Below are positions 41,341-50,760 of a stretch of DNA of 64,000 bases, one piece after another (positions within the stretch are counted from its first letter, which is position 1; every line of letters starts with the position of its first letter). The position numbers and the translations under genes are program-made. The stretch covers positions 186,001 to 250,000 of the forward strand of contig NZ_PVEP01000001.1 in assembly GCF_002973535.1 (NCBI RefSeq), read 5' to 3'. Below the pieces are notes generated by a model, which worked only from the letters and a program-made list of their open reading frames with translations, was not told the origin of the DNA and searched no databases. The DNA is from Albidovulum denitrificans (GTDB lineage: Bacteria > Pseudomonadota > Alphaproteobacteria > Rhodobacterales > Rhodobacteraceae).

Positions 41341-42495
41341 ATGGCCGGCAAGCGCAGCATTTTCGAAGAGGTCGGGCAGGACACGAAACGCCCCGAGGCG
41401 CCGCAGGGGGGCATGATCGACCGTGGCCGTGGCGGCGCGCGCGGCGCGGTGAGGATCTGGCTCGCCATCCTCTTCGCCCTCGTCTTCGCCATGATCGCGG
41501 TCGGCGGGCTGACCCGGCTGACCGATAGCGGCCTGTCGATCACCGAATGGCGCCCCGTCACCGGCGCGCTGCCGCCGATGACCGATGCCGACTGGCAGGC
41601 AGAGTTTCAGAAGTACCAGCAAAGCCCCGAATTCCAGTTGCAGAACAGCCAGATGACGCTTGACGGGTTCAAGTCGATCTATTGGTGGGAATGGGGGCAT
41701 CGCCAGCTTGGCCGGGTGATCGGCCTTGTCTGGGCGGTGGGCTTTTTCGGCCTTCTCATCGCGCGGAAGATGCCGCCGGGCTGGACCGGGCGGCTACTGG
41801 GCCTTGGGCTTCTTGGCGGGGTGCAGGGGGCGATCGGCTGGTGGATGGTGGCGTCTGGCCTGACGGGGCGCATGGTCGATGTCGCCTCTTACCGGCTGGC
41901 GACGCATCTGGGCTTTGCCTTCGCGATCCTCGGCCTGATCGCCTGGTACATGCTGTCGCTGTCGCGGAGCGAGGCCGCGCTTTTGCAGGCCCGCCGGATG
42001 CGTGAGGGGGCGCTGGTCACATGGGCGACGGTCCTTGCCGCGATGGCCTTCCTGCAAATCCTGCTCGGCGCGCTGGTTGCGGGCATCGACGCGGGCCGCG
42101 CCTTTCCGACCTGGCCGATGATGGGCGACAGGGTGTTTCCGGCCGATGCCCTCTATGTGCCGGATGGCGGAGCGGCGATCCGCGCCTTCTTCGAAAACCC
42201 CGGCCTTGTACAGTTCAATCACCGGATGGTCGGCTATATTCTCTTCCTTGCCACGCTCTTCGCCTGGTCGGTGGGGCGCAGGTCGGCGCATCTGGCCACG
42301 AAGACCGCCTTTGACTGGATGGCGGCGATGGCCTTCGGGCAGGTCGTGCTGGGCATCGTGACGGTGCTTTATTCCGCGCCGCTGCATCTGGGGCTGATCC
42401 ACCAGCTGGGCGCGGTCGTCCTTTGGGTCCTGATCCTGCGGGCGCGCCACCGGGCCGCCTATCCCGTCGTTCAATCCGTAAGAGGCCGCGCATGA
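41341..42495 (+). CDS. ctaA: Heme A synthase CtaA (Cox15 type)
   Basis: A 384-residue membrane protein with eight predicted helices that oxidises the methyl group of heme O to give heme A for aa3 oxidase. Family blocks are GGLTRLTDSGLSITEWRPVTG, YWWEWGHRQLGRVIG and VQFNHRMVGY, which carry the conserved heme-binding histidines; ATHLGFAF and GLIHQLGA supply the others. The long alphaproteobacterial/mitochondrial type 2 form is present. GAGAGGGGCAG precedes the ATG. Its stop overlaps the next start (ATGA). Confidence 0.93.
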   Translation: MAGKRSIFEEVGQDTKRPEAPQGGMIDRGRGGARGAVRIWLAILFALVFAMIAVGGLTRLTDSGLSITEWRPVTGALPPMTDADWQAEFQKYQQSPEFQLQNSQMTLDGFKSIYWWEWGHRQLGRVIGLVWAVGFFGLLIARKMPPGWTGRLLGLGLLGGVQGAIGWWMVASGLTGRMVDVASYRLATHLGFAFAILGLIAWYMLSLSRSEAALLQARRMREGALVTWATVLAAMAFLQILLGALVAGIDAGRAFPTWPMMGDRVFPADALYVPDGGAAIRAFFENPGLVQFNHRMVGYILFLATLFAWSVGRRSAHLATKTAFDWMAAMAFGQVVLGIVTVLYSAPLHLGLIHQLGAVVLWVLILRARHRAAYPVVQSVRGRA

Positions 42496-43976
42496 CCGAG
42501 TTCGACAGCCTGATGCAGTTCCAGCGCGAGACGGAGGCGCTGGCGCAGGTCGCGGGACGGCTCGGCTGGGATCAGGAAACCATGATGCCGCGCGGCGCCG
42601 CCCATCAGCGGGGCGAGGAAAGCGCCGCGATGGAGACGATGCTGCATGGCCGCCGCACCGATCCGCGTCTGACCGACTGGCTTGCGGGCGCCACCGCCCC
42701 CGGCCCGGCAGGCGCCCGGATGCTGGACCTGATCCGCCGCGATTTCGACCGCAGCGCCGCCGTGCCGGTGCGCCTGGCCGCCGAACTCGCGCGGGTGACA
42801 AGCGTCGCGCAGGGTGTCTGGGCCGAGGCGCGGGCCAAGGACGATGTCGCGCATTTCCTGCCGTGCCTCTCCGACGTGATCCGCCTGACGCGCGAAAAGG
42901 GTCTGGCGCTGGCGGCGGCGGGGTTTGGCAAGGGCGACGCCTATGACGCGCTTCTGGACGACTATGAGCCGGGCGCGACGGCCGCGGGGATCGCGGCGAT
43001 CTTCGACCGGATGCGCCCGCGCCTTGTCGCGCTGCGCGCGGCGGTTCTGGGCGCGGAACGCCAGCCTGCGGCGCTGTCGGGCCAGTTCCCGCGCGACGCG
43101 CAACTGACGCTCGCGCGGACGATGGCGGGGGCCTTCGGCTATGACTGGACGCGCGGGCGGCTTGACCTTGCGGTTCACCCGTTCTCCTCCGGCTCAGGCA
43201 ATGACGTGCGCATCACCACGCGGGTGGTCGAGGCGGAACCGCTCAACTGTCTCTATTCCACCATCCATGAGGTCGGCCATGCGACCTATGAGCAGGCCGT
43301 GGACGCCGATTACCTTTTCACCCCCATCGGGCGCGGCGCGTCGATGGGCGTCCATGAAAGCCAAAGCCGGATCTACGAGAACCAGCTTGGCCGCAGCCGC
43401 GCCTTTACCGGCTGGATATTCGACCAGATGAAGGACGCCTTCGGCATGGCGGGTGCCAAGGATGCCGAGGCGTTCCACGCCGCCGTCAACCGCGTCACGC
43501 CGGGCTATATCCGCACCGAATCGGATGAGGTGCAGTACAACCTTCACATCATGATGCGCTTCGATCTGGAATGCCGCCTGATCTCCGGCGATCTGACGCC
43601 GGGGGAACTGGAGGGCGCCTGGAACGACCGCTTCAAGGCCGATTTCGGCGTCGCCGTGGACCGGCCCGCGCATGGCATGTTGCAGGACGTTCACTGGTCG
43701 GTGGGCCTGTTCGGCTATTTCCCGACCTATGCGCTTGGCAATGTCTATGCGGGCTGCCTGCATCAGGCGATCCGCGCCGAGCTTCCCGATCTGGACGAAA
43801 GCCTGTCACGCGGCGATGCCAGCCCCGCGACCGGCTGGCTGCGCGAGCATCTTCAGCATTTCGGCGCGCTGCGCGATCCCTTGCGCACCGTCGAGAGCGC
43901 CTGCGGCTTCGAGGTGAGCGAAGAACCTCTGCTCGACTACCTCGAAGCGAAGTTCCTGCCCCTTTACGGGCTTTGA
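42492..43976 (+). CDS. M32-family carboxypeptidase (Taq type)
   Basis: A 494-residue zinc metallocarboxypeptidase. His259-Glu260-x2-His263 in TIHEVGHATYEQ is the HExxH zinc site, and HPFSSG and ESQSRIYENQLGRS (with the third ligand Glu) follow as in M32 enzymes. GYIRTESDEVQYNLHIMMRF is a further family block. The ATG at 42492 overlaps the ctaA stop. Cytoplasmic; probably a peptide-degradation housekeeping enzyme. Confidence 0.93.
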   Translation: MTEFDSLMQFQRETEALAQVAGRLGWDQETMMPRGAAHQRGEESAAMETMLHGRRTDPRLTDWLAGATAPGPAGARMLDLIRRDFDRSAAVPVRLAAELARVTSVAQGVWAEARAKDDVAHFLPCLSDVIRLTREKGLALAAAGFGKGDAYDALLDDYEPGATAAGIAAIFDRMRPRLVALRAAVLGAERQPAALSGQFPRDAQLTLARTMAGAFGYDWTRGRLDLAVHPFSSGSGNDVRITTRVVEAEPLNCLYSTIHEVGHATYEQAVDADYLFTPIGRGASMGVHESQSRIYENQLGRSRAFTGWIFDQMKDAFGMAGAKDAEAFHAAVNRVTPGYIRTESDEVQYNLHIMMRFDLECRLISGDLTPGELEGAWNDRFKADFGVAVDRPAHGMLQDVHWSVGLFGYFPTYALGNVYAGCLHQAIRAELPDLDESLSRGDASPATGWLREHLQHFGALRDPLRTVESACGFEVSEEPLLDYLEAKFLPLYGL

Positions 43977-43979
43977 ACG

Positions 43980-45158
43980 GTGGAGCGTCACGAACGCCTC
44001 GGTGTCTGGCTGCTTGCCATCGGTCAGACGCTGGGCTTCGCGACGCTGCTGTTTTCCTTCGGCGCCATCCTTCTGGCGCTTGAGGCCGAAACGCCGTGGA
44101 GCCGGGCGGAGCTTGCGCTTGGCCCCTCGCTTGGCCTTGGGGTCGAGGCGCTGGTGGTGACGGCGACCGGGCGGCTCGTCGATCGCGGGCAGGGGGGCGC
44201 GCTTCTGGCAGGTTCGGCGCTTTTGGGCGCCGTCGCGCTGGCGGCGCTGTCGCAGGTGCAAAGCCTTTGGGGCTGGTATGCGCTTTGGGCCGTGCTGGGC
44301 GTGGCGCAGGCGGCGGGGCTTTATGAAACCTGCTTTTCCTTCCTCACCCGCCGCCTTGGCCTTGGCGCCCGTCCGGCCATCGTCCGCGTCACGCTGGTGG
44401 CGGGCTTTGCCTCGACGCTCGCCTTCATCATCGGCGCGACGGCGGGCGAGGCCTTGGGCTGGCGCGCGGCGCTTTTGATCTTCGCGGCCCTTCAGCTTTG
44501 CATCACGCTGCCGGTCAACGTGATTGGCGTCCGCCTGCTACGGCGCGGGGAACGGCGGGGCGGCGGGGCCGAGGCGACCGGCAACGGCGCCGTGCGCGCG
44601 GCGTTGCGCAACCCGGCCTTCTGGGCGCTGGCGGCGATCTTCGGCCTGACCATGGGGACGCATATGATGCTGGTCAGCCTGGCGCTGCCGGTGCTGATGG
44701 ATCGCGGTGCGTCACATGCGCTGGCGGTTGTCGTCGCCTCCACCGTCGGGCCGATGCAGGTCGTGGGACGGCTGGGGATGATGCTGGGCGGCGCGCGCGT
44801 CCGCTCCGGCACGGCGGTCAGGGCGGTCACGCTGGTGATGGCGCTGGCGAGCCTCTCTCTCCTCCTCTCGGCGGGGCATGTCTGGCTTTTCTTTGCCTAT
44901 GCCGTCTGTCAGGGCGCGTCGCTTGGCATCTCCTCGATCCTGCGGCCGGTTCTGACGGCCGAGGCGCTGGGGCTTGAGGATTTCGGCGCGATCAGCGGGA
45001 CACTGGCCATCGCGCCCCTTGGCGCATCGGCGATCGCGCCCTTCTTCGGGGCGGTGCTGATCGGGGCGGGGGGCGTGACGCTTTTCCTGTCGGTCACGCT
45101 GGCGCTGACGCTTTGCGCCTTCGCCGCCGCGCTCTGGTTGCGCTCACGCGGGATCTGA
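43980..45158 (+). CDS. MFS transporter
   Basis: A 392-residue protein with about 12 predicted helices in two six-helix halves, separated by a basic loop (LLRRGERRGGG) near residues 180-195. It starts with GTG, 3 bases after the carboxypeptidase stop, so it is probably cotranscribed. No substrate-specific motif was recognised. The oxalate/monocarboxylate-like subfamily is possible, but the assignment stops at MFS. Confidence 0.85.
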   Translation: MERHERLGVWLLAIGQTLGFATLLFSFGAILLALEAETPWSRAELALGPSLGLGVEALVVTATGRLVDRGQGGALLAGSALLGAVALAALSQVQSLWGWYALWAVLGVAQAAGLYETCFSFLTRRLGLGARPAIVRVTLVAGFASTLAFIIGATAGEALGWRAALLIFAALQLCITLPVNVIGVRLLRRGERRGGGAEATGNGAVRAALRNPAFWALAAIFGLTMGTHMMLVSLALPVLMDRGASHALAVVVASTVGPMQVVGRLGMMLGGARVRSGTAVRAVTLVMALASLSLLLSAGHVWLFFAYAVCQGASLGISSILRPVLTAEALGLEDFGAISGTLAIAPLGASAIAPFFGAVLIGAGGVTLFLSVTLALTLCAFAAALWLRSRGI

Positions 45159-45257
45159 CGGGTAGGGGCGGCGCCGCTGCGACGCATTGCCACCCTTTGA
45201 CCCTTGTCCCCCGATCCTAGATGATAAAGGCAAGCGCAGGCGACCAGGGAGCGGGAC

Positions 45258-46652
45258 ATGACCGCAGAAATTCTTGCGCGGTGGCAATTCGCGTTCACCG
45301 TTTCGTTTCACATCGTCTTTCCGGCGCTGTCGATCGGGCTGGCGAGCTATCTTGCGGTCTTGAACGGCCTCTGGCTCTGGACCCGCGAGGCGAGCTACCG
45401 GACGCTTTTCGAGCATTGGAAGAAGATCTTCGCGGTCGCCTTCGGCATGGGCGTCGTCTCGGGCATCGTCATGTCCTATCAGTTCGGCACCAACTGGTCG
45501 GTGTTTTCCGACAAGGCGGGGCCGGTGGTCGGGCCTCTGATGGGGTATGAGGTGCTGACGGCGTTCTTTCTTGAGGCGGGCTTTCTTGGCATCATGCTTT
45601 TCGGCCGTGAGCGGGTCGGCGACGGGTTGCACATGGTGGCGACGCTGATGGTCGCGGTCGGCACGCTGATCTCGGCGACCTGGATTCTGGCGGTGAACAG
45701 CTGGATGCAGACACCGGCGGGGTTCTCCATCGCGCCGAACGGTCAGTTCGTCCCCGAGGACTGGTGGGCGATCGTCTTCAACCCGTCCTTCCCCTATCGC
45801 CTCGTCCATATGGTCCTTGCCGCCTATCTGACGACCGCGCTGGTGGTCGGCGCGTCGGCCGGATACCTGCTTTTGCGCGACGCGCAGACCCTTGCGGTGC
45901 GGCGCATGTTCTCGATGGCCATGTGGATGCTGATCCTTGTCGCGCCGCTGCAAATCCTTGCGGGCGACCAGCACGGGTTGAACACGCTGGAACACCAGCC
46001 GGTGAAGCTGGCCGCCATCGAGGCGCATTTTCAAAGCGAGGACGGCGGGATGCCGCTGATCCTGTTCGGCTGGCCCGATCAGGCGGCGCGCACGGTGCAT
46101 TATGCGCTGAAGGTGCCGAAGCTTGGCAGCCTGATCCTGACCCATTCGCTGAACGGCACGGTGCCGTCGCTGGAAGGGGTGCCGGACAAGGATATTCCGC
46201 CGGTCGCCATCGTCTTCTGGTCCTTCCGGGTCATGGTGGCGCTTGGTTTCGCGATGCTTGGCCTTGGCCTTTGGGCGGGCTGGGCGCGCTGGCGCGGGTT
46301 TCTTTATCACAGCCCCTGGCTGCACCGCGCGGCCATCTTGATGGGGCCAGCGGGGTTCCTTGCGGTGATCGCGGGCTGGATCACGACCGAGGTCGGGCGC
46401 CAGCCCTGGACGGTCTACGGGCTCTTGCGGACCGCCGAAAGCCATTCGCCGCTGGACGCGCCCGCGGTCGCGGCCTCATTGACGGCCTTTGTCGTGGTCT
46501 ATGCCTTTGTCTTCGGCGCGGGCGTCTTCTACCTGCTCCGGCTGATGGGCAAACCGCCCGCAACGGGCGCAGTGCAGGGCGGCGTGGCGCCCTCGCAGGA
46601 CATGACCGCGATTGCGGGCCGCGTCACCACCACCAAGCATCTGGAGGGCTGA
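45258..46652 (+). CDS. cydA: Cytochrome bd-type (cyanide-insensitive) quinol oxidase subunit I
   Basis: A 464-residue membrane protein with nine predicted helices. His18 near the N-terminus (SFHIVFPALSIG), the paired glutamates in GYEVLTAFFLEAGFLG, His in YRLVHMVLAAY and GRQPWTVYGLLRT are hallmark positions for heme ligation and quinol oxidation. The Q-loop between about residues 240 and 330 is short, as in the CioA subtype. The enzyme reduces O2 to water without pumping protons. It forms an operon with cydB and a 32-residue protein. AGGGAGCGGGAC lies before the ATG. Confidence 0.95.
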   Translation: MTAEILARWQFAFTVSFHIVFPALSIGLASYLAVLNGLWLWTREASYRTLFEHWKKIFAVAFGMGVVSGIVMSYQFGTNWSVFSDKAGPVVGPLMGYEVLTAFFLEAGFLGIMLFGRERVGDGLHMVATLMVAVGTLISATWILAVNSWMQTPAGFSIAPNGQFVPEDWWAIVFNPSFPYRLVHMVLAAYLTTALVVGASAGYLLLRDAQTLAVRRMFSMAMWMLILVAPLQILAGDQHGLNTLEHQPVKLAAIEAHFQSEDGGMPLILFGWPDQAARTVHYALKVPKLGSLILTHSLNGTVPSLEGVPDKDIPPVAIVFWSFRVMVALGFAMLGLGLWAGWARWRGFLYHSPWLHRAAILMGPAGFLAVIAGWITTEVGRQPWTVYGLLRTAESHSPLDAPAVAASLTAFVVVYAFVFGAGVFYLLRLMGKPPATGAVQGGVAPSQDMTAIAGRVTTTKHLEG

Positions 46653-46655
46653 GGG

Positions 46656-47663
46656 ATGTTCGGGCTTGAGCTTTCCTTCATCTGGGCGGGTCTCATCGCG
46701 CTTTCGGTGCTGATCTACGTCATGCTTGACGGGTTCGATCTGGGCGTCGGTATCCTCTTCCCGCTCGCGCAGGATGAGGATGAGCGGAACCAGATGATGA
46801 ATTCGATCGCGCCGGTCTGGGACGGCAACGAAACCTGGCTTGTCCTTGGCGGCGGCGGGCTGTTCGCCGTCTTTCCACTGGCCTATGCGGTCGTGATGCC
46901 CGCGCTCTACATCCCCATCATCCTCATGCTGCTGGCACTGGTCTTTCGCGGCGTGGCCTTCGAATACCGCTGGCAGACGCAGCGGTGGAAGCGGGTCTGG
47001 GATTATTCCTTCTTCGGTGGCTCGCTGGTCGCGGCGGTGATGCAGGGCATTGCCCTTGGCGCGCTGGTTCAGGGGATCACGGTCGTGGATCGCGCCTATG
47101 CCGGGGGCTGGTGGGACTGGCTGACGCCCTTTTCGATCCTGACCGGCATCGCCGTGCCGGTCGGCTATGCGCTTCTGGGCGCGACCTGGATCAACCTTGT
47201 GCTGGAAGGACGGGTGCAGGCGCATATGCGCAAGGTCGCGCTGCGGCTGGCGGGCGCCACGCTGATGTTCCTTGGCCTCGTCAGCATCTTCACGCCGCTA
47301 CAGAACCCCGACTATGCCGAGCGCTGGTTCCGCTACCCGGCGGCGCTTTACGCCGCGGTCGTGCCGGTCCTTGTGCTGCTCGCGGCCTGGCGGCTCTGGC
47401 AAGGGTTGAGGCGCGAACGGGACCTGGCCCCGTTCCTGTCGGCGCAGGCGCTGTTCATCCTGTCCTTCGTCGGCATCGGCATCAGCTTTTACCCGATGAT
47501 CGTGCCGCCAAGCCTGACCATCGCCGAGGCCGCCGCGCCGGATGCAAGCCTGAAGTTCATCCTTGTCGGCACGCTGTTCCTGTTGCCGATCATCCTGAGC
47601 TACACCGCCTATGCCTACTGGGTCTTTCGCGGCAAGCTGAAGGCGGGCGAGGGGTATCACTAG
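46656..47663 (+). CDS. cydB: Cytochrome bd-type quinol oxidase subunit II
   Basis: A 335-residue membrane protein with eight or nine helices. MLDGFDLGVGILFPL near residues 22-36 and GNETWLVLGGGGLFAVFP near residues 61-78 are CydB signatures. It begins 3 bases after cydA and is followed after one base by a tiny membrane protein gene. It stabilises the heme centres of CydA. Confidence 0.95.
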   Translation: MFGLELSFIWAGLIALSVLIYVMLDGFDLGVGILFPLAQDEDERNQMMNSIAPVWDGNETWLVLGGGGLFAVFPLAYAVVMPALYIPIILMLLALVFRGVAFEYRWQTQRWKRVWDYSFFGGSLVAAVMQGIALGALVQGITVVDRAYAGGWWDWLTPFSILTGIAVPVGYALLGATWINLVLEGRVQAHMRKVALRLAGATLMFLGLVSIFTPLQNPDYAERWFRYPAALYAAVVPVLVLLAAWRLWQGLRRERDLAPFLSAQALFILSFVGIGISFYPMIVPPSLTIAEAAAPDASLKFILVGTLFLLPIILSYTAYAYWVFRGKLKAGEGYH

Positions 47664-47664
47664 G

Positions 47665-47763
47665 ATGTGGCTGCGCCGCGCAGGCTGGTTCATCCTGCTC
47701 TGGCTCGCCGGGGTTCTGGCGGTTGGCGCGGTCGCCTTCGCCCTCAGGGCGCTGATCGTCTGA
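47665..47763 (+). CDS. DUF2474-like 32-residue cyd operon membrane peptide
   Basis: The ATG at 47665 lies one base after the cydB stop. The peptide starts MWLRRAGWFILLWLAGVLAV and is a single membrane helix with a basic N-terminus, as in DUF2474. Its position after cydB parallels CydX/AppX, the small third subunits of bd oxidases, but it is not sequence-related to CydX as far as I can see. No separate ribosome site is evident beyond GGGG near 47650, so translational coupling is likely. It ends 3 bases before the convergent hydratase stop. Confidence 0.8.
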   Translation: MWLRRAGWFILLWLAGVLAVGAVAFALRALIV

Positions 47764-47766
47764 AGA

Positions 47767-48552
47767 TCACGCCCAGTCGGGCTTGCGCTTTTCGATAAAG
47801 GCGTTGATGCCTTCCTCGGTATCGCGCCAAAGCATGTTCTCGACCATCACCTGCGCCGCATGGTCATAGGCCCCGGCCCGCGTCATCTCGATCTGGTCGT
47901 AAAACGCGCGCTTGCCGATCTTGACGGCGGCGGAAAGCTTCGCGGCGACGGTTTCGGCCAGCGCGCGGGTTTCGGCGGCCAGCGCCTGTGTGGGGACCGC
48001 GCGGTTGATAAGGCCCACCTCGACCGCGCGGGTCGTGTCGATGAACTGGCCCGTGGTCAGCATCTCGAACGCGACCTTGCGCGGGACGTTGCGCGACAGC
48101 GCGACCATGGGGGTGGAGCAGAACAAGCCGATATTCACCCCGTTTACGCCAAAGCGCGTGCCTTCCGCCGCGATGGCCATGTCGCAGCTGGCGACAAGCT
48201 GGCAGCCCGCGGCGGTGGCGATGCCGTGAACCTCGGCGATGACCGGCTGGGGCAGGGCGGGGATCAGTTGCATCACCTCCGTGCAGCGCGCGAAAAGGTC
48301 GGCGAAATAGGCGCGCCCCTTGTCTTCGGCCTGACGGCCTGCCTGCATCTCCTTCAGGTCATGGCCCGCGCAGAAGGCCTTGCCATTGCCTTTCAGGATC
48401 ACCACGCGGGTGTCGCGATCCCGCTCCAGCCGCGTGAACTCGGCCTTCAGCGCCCCCAGCATCGCGTCCGACAGCGCATTCAGCCGTTCGGGGGCATTCA
48501 TCGTCAGCGTGGCGATGCCGCCCGCATCCTCGCGCAGCAGAAGCTCGGTCAT
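47767..48552 (-). CDS. Enoyl-CoA hydratase/isomerase family protein
   Basis: A 261-residue crotonase-fold protein. MNAPERLNALSDAML, GKAFCAGHDLKEM (oxyanion loop) and IAEVHGIATAAGCQLVASCDMAIA are family blocks. The second catalytic-region glutamate position reads GVNGVNIGLFC, without the usual second Glu of classical hydratases, as in ECHDC3-like proteins; the exact reaction is therefore unclear. The ATG at 48552 has GGAGAGGA upstream; the open frame upstream of it is not supported. Confidence 0.88.
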   Translation of the reverse strand: MTELLLREDAGGIATLTMNAPERLNALSDAMLGALKAEFTRLERDRDTRVVILKGNGKAFCAGHDLKEMQAGRQAEDKGRAYFADLFARCTEVMQLIPALPQPVIAEVHGIATAAGCQLVASCDMAIAAEGTRFGVNGVNIGLFCSTPMVALSRNVPRKVAFEMLTTGQFIDTTRAVEVGLINRAVPTQALAAETRALAETVAAKLSAAVKIGKRAFYDQIEMTRAGAYDHAAQVMVENMLWRDTEEGINAFIEKRKPDWA

Positions 48553-48610
48553 CTTGTCATTCCTCTCCGGTTCGTCAAAAACTCTAGGCGGAGAAGCGCG
48601 GAGAGGGAAG

Positions 48611-49033
48611 ATGACACCTGTAATGACCGAGGCGGAGCTGTCCGCCTTCATGGCCCGCGCCTTTCCGCAGGCCGCCGACGATTTCCTGGTGGAGCATCTG
48701 ACCGAGGACGGCATCGTCATGCGCCTGAAAGTGGCGGAGAAACACTTGCGGCCGGGCGGCACCGTCTCCGGCCCCTCGATCTTTGGTCTTGCCGATGTTG
48801 CGGTCTACCTGGCGATCCTGTCGCGGATCGGGCCGGTGGCGCTGGCGGTGACGACGAACGGCGCGGTGGATTTCCTGCGCAAACCGGCGGCAGGCGTGGA
48901 CCTGCTGGCCGAGGCGCGGCTTTTGAAGCTGGGCCGGGTGCTGGCCGTGGGCGATGTGCTGATCCGGTCGGAAGGGATGGAGGCGCCGGTGGCGCGGTCG
49001 AACATGACCTATTCGATTCCGCCGAAACGGTAG
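48611..49033 (+). CDS. PaaI-type hotdog thioesterase
   Basis: A 140-residue hotdog-fold protein. LRPGGTVSGPSIFGLADVAVY at about residues 45-65 is the PaaI-type catalytic helix region (with Ser and Asp rather than Asn-Gly-Asp), followed by TTNGAVDFLRKP. GAGAGGGAAG precedes the ATG. It is divergent from the hydratase gene with 58 bases between, so both may act on the same acyl-CoA pool. Confidence 0.86.
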   Translation: MTPVMTEAELSAFMARAFPQAADDFLVEHLTEDGIVMRLKVAEKHLRPGGTVSGPSIFGLADVAVYLAILSRIGPVALAVTTNGAVDFLRKPAAGVDLLAEARLLKLGRVLAVGDVLIRSEGMEAPVARSNMTYSIPPKR

Positions 49034-49225
49034 GATGGGCAAATCGCCCATTCCACGGGAGCTATATGGGGTATTCAAATACCTAATTTTCAACACGTTG
49101 AAATCGCTAACGAAATCCGCACGTCATACCCTTGACGGCGCGACCGCAATCTAGGAAAAGCGCCCATCCGAATTCGGGCGTCCGCAAAGGCGCCCTTCAG
49201 CGATCCCGAAGATCAAGGGCAGACC

Positions 49226-49690
49226 ATGAAAACCTATACCGCGAAACCGGCGGAGATCGAAAAGAAGTGGATCCTGATCGACGCCGAGGGCGTCGTTCTG
49301 GGCCGCCTCGCCACGATCGTCGCCAACCGCCTGCGTGGCAAGCACAAGGCCACCTTCACCCCGCACATGGACATGGGCGACAACGTGATCGTCATCAATG
49401 CCGACAAGGTGCAGATGACGGGCAACAAGCGCGCCGACAAGCGTTACTACTGGCACACCGGCCATCCGGGCGGCATCAAGTTCCGCACCGCCGCGCAGGT
49501 GCTGGACGGCGCCCACCCCGAGCGTGTGGTGATGAAGGCGGTCGAACGCATGATCAGCCGCAACAAGCTGGGCAAGCTGCAAATGACGCATCTGCGCGTC
49601 TATGCCGGGGCCGAGCATCCGCATGAGGCGCAGTCCCCCGAAGTCCTCGACGTCAAGTCGATGAACCCGAAGAACACCCGGAGCGCATGA
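49226..49690 (+). CDS. rplM: 50S ribosomal protein L13
   Basis: A 154-residue protein starting [20 protein letters not shown], with the L13 core [28 protein letters not shown] and [12 protein letters not shown]. It forms the usual operon with rpsI. The leader 49034-49225 contains TTGACG at 49132-49137 as a possible -35 box and a small CGCCC/GGGCG hairpin. The -10 box is not clear. Confidence 0.98.
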   Translation: MKTYTAKPAEIEKKWILIDAEGVVLGRLATIVANRLRGKHKATFTPHMDMGDNVIVINADKVQMTGNKRADKRYYWHTGHPGGIKFRTAAQVLDGAHPERVVMKAVERMISRNKLGKLQMTHLRVYAGAEHPHEAQSPEVLDVKSMNPKNTRSA

Positions 49691-50199
49691 GCATGGCCGA
49701 CGAAATCAAATCCCTCGACGATCTGAAATCGGCCGTTGCTGGCACGCCTGCCGCCGCAGCCGAAGTCGAAGCCCCGCGTGAACCGCAGCGCGACGCGCTT
49801 GGCCGATCCTATGCCACCGGCAAGCGGAAGGACGCGGTCGCCCGCGTCTGGATCAAGCCGGGTTCAGGCAAGTTCCTGATCCGCAACAACAAGGGCGAAT
49901 ACATCGACTATTCGAAGTATTTCGCGCGCCCGGTGTTGCAGATGATCCTGCGCCAGCCGTTCCAGGTGGCCAATGTCGAAGGTCAGTTCGACGTGATGGC
50001 GACCGTGGCCGGTGGCGGCCTTTCGGGCCAGGCCGGTGCGGTCAAGCACGGTATCTCGAAAGCGCTTCAGCTTTATGAACCCTCCTTGCGCCCCGCGCTG
50101 AAAGCCGCCGGGTTCCTGACCCGCGACAGCCGCGTGGTCGAGCGGAAGAAATACGGCAAGGCAAAGGCCCGCCGGTCCTTCCAGTTCTCCAAGCGCTGA
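49687..50199 (+). CDS. rpsI: 30S ribosomal protein S9
   Basis: A 170-residue protein whose core begins at about residue 39 ([21 protein letters not shown]) and ends [11 protein letters not shown], where the C-terminal Lys-Arg contacts tRNA in the P site. Residues 1-38 are an acidic Ala-rich extension common in alphaproteobacteria. The ATG at 49687 overlaps the rplM stop (ATGA); a second ATG at 49693 is possible. Confidence 0.98.
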   Translation: MSMADEIKSLDDLKSAVAGTPAAAAEVEAPREPQRDALGRSYATGKRKDAVARVWIKPGSGKFLIRNNKGEYIDYSKYFARPVLQMILRQPFQVANVEGQFDVMATVAGGGLSGQAGAVKHGISKALQLYEPSLRPALKAAGFLTRDSRVVERKKYGKAKARRSFQFSKR

Positions 50200-50234
50200 T
50201 TTGGGCGGGGCTTCGGCCCCGGACGCAAGATATG

Positions 50235-50263
50235 GGGCGCGGCCTGCGGGCCGCGCCCTTTTT
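50235..50263 (+). terminator. Rho-independent terminator of rplM-rpsI
   Basis: A perfect 10-bp stem (GGGCGCGGCC 50235-50244 with 50249-50258), loop TGCG, then TTTTT. Confidence 0.93.
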
Positions 50264-50409
50264 CGTCATTTCGCCCCTGTTTTCAGCGGTTTTCCGCCCC
50301 TGTGGCGGCTTTGCCGCGTTCACGGCGATGTGTGGAGCGCGCCGATTGACCGCTGCGCGGAGATGTCGCAATGCTGATGTCATTGAGGCAGAAAACATCG
50401 AGCGAAAAA

Positions 50410-50664
50410 ATGGCTCTCCCCATCTCTTACCACAGCTCCTTCGGGGGCTTCGATTACCTTGGCCTGCGGATCGGCAAGACCGGCGGGGTCGAGATTGTCT
50501 ATGACGACGGCGTCAAGCGGCGCATGGTCTGGCGCGTGCGCAGTCAGGCCAAGGAAAGTACGCTTGGCGATGCGCTGAAACGCGCCGTCGACCAGCCCCG
50601 CGTGCTGCCGGCACTTTATGCCGAGCTGAAGCGCCGCTCGATCGCGATCGAGGCGGTGGCCTGA
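50410..50664 (+). CDS. Hypothetical protein (84 residues)
   Basis: Starts MALPISYHSSFGGFDYLGLR and has a short beta-rich first half and a helix (STLGDALKRAVDQPRVLPAL) in the second. Codon composition resembles the neighbours. Not recognised. A longer start at 50371 is possible, and neither start has a good ribosome site. Its TGA stop (50662-50664) lies in the end of a 95-bp repeat element. Confidence 0.6.
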   Translation: MALPISYHSSFGGFDYLGLRIGKTGGVEIVYDDGVKRRMVWRVRSQAKESTLGDALKRAVDQPRVLPALYAELKRRSIAIEAVA

Positions 50665-50755
50665 GGCGTTTCGGGTGTGCGTTGAGAAAGCAAGTATCGG
50701 ACTTCGAACAAAACAAGGTCGAAGTCTGAGTCAGTGCAAACCCGAAATGCCATAG
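50661..50755. repeat. 95-bp inverted-repeat element, copy 2
   Basis: Opposite orientation to copies 1 and 3. The hairpin 50697-50729 reads GACTTCGA / TCGAAGTC around a loop of about 17 bases minus two inner pairs; relative to other copies an A-T pair has become C-G on both arms. It lies between the convergent hypothetical gene and phzF-like gene. It contains the former's stop codon in its end motif. Confidence 0.88.
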
Positions 50756-50760
50756 GGCGA

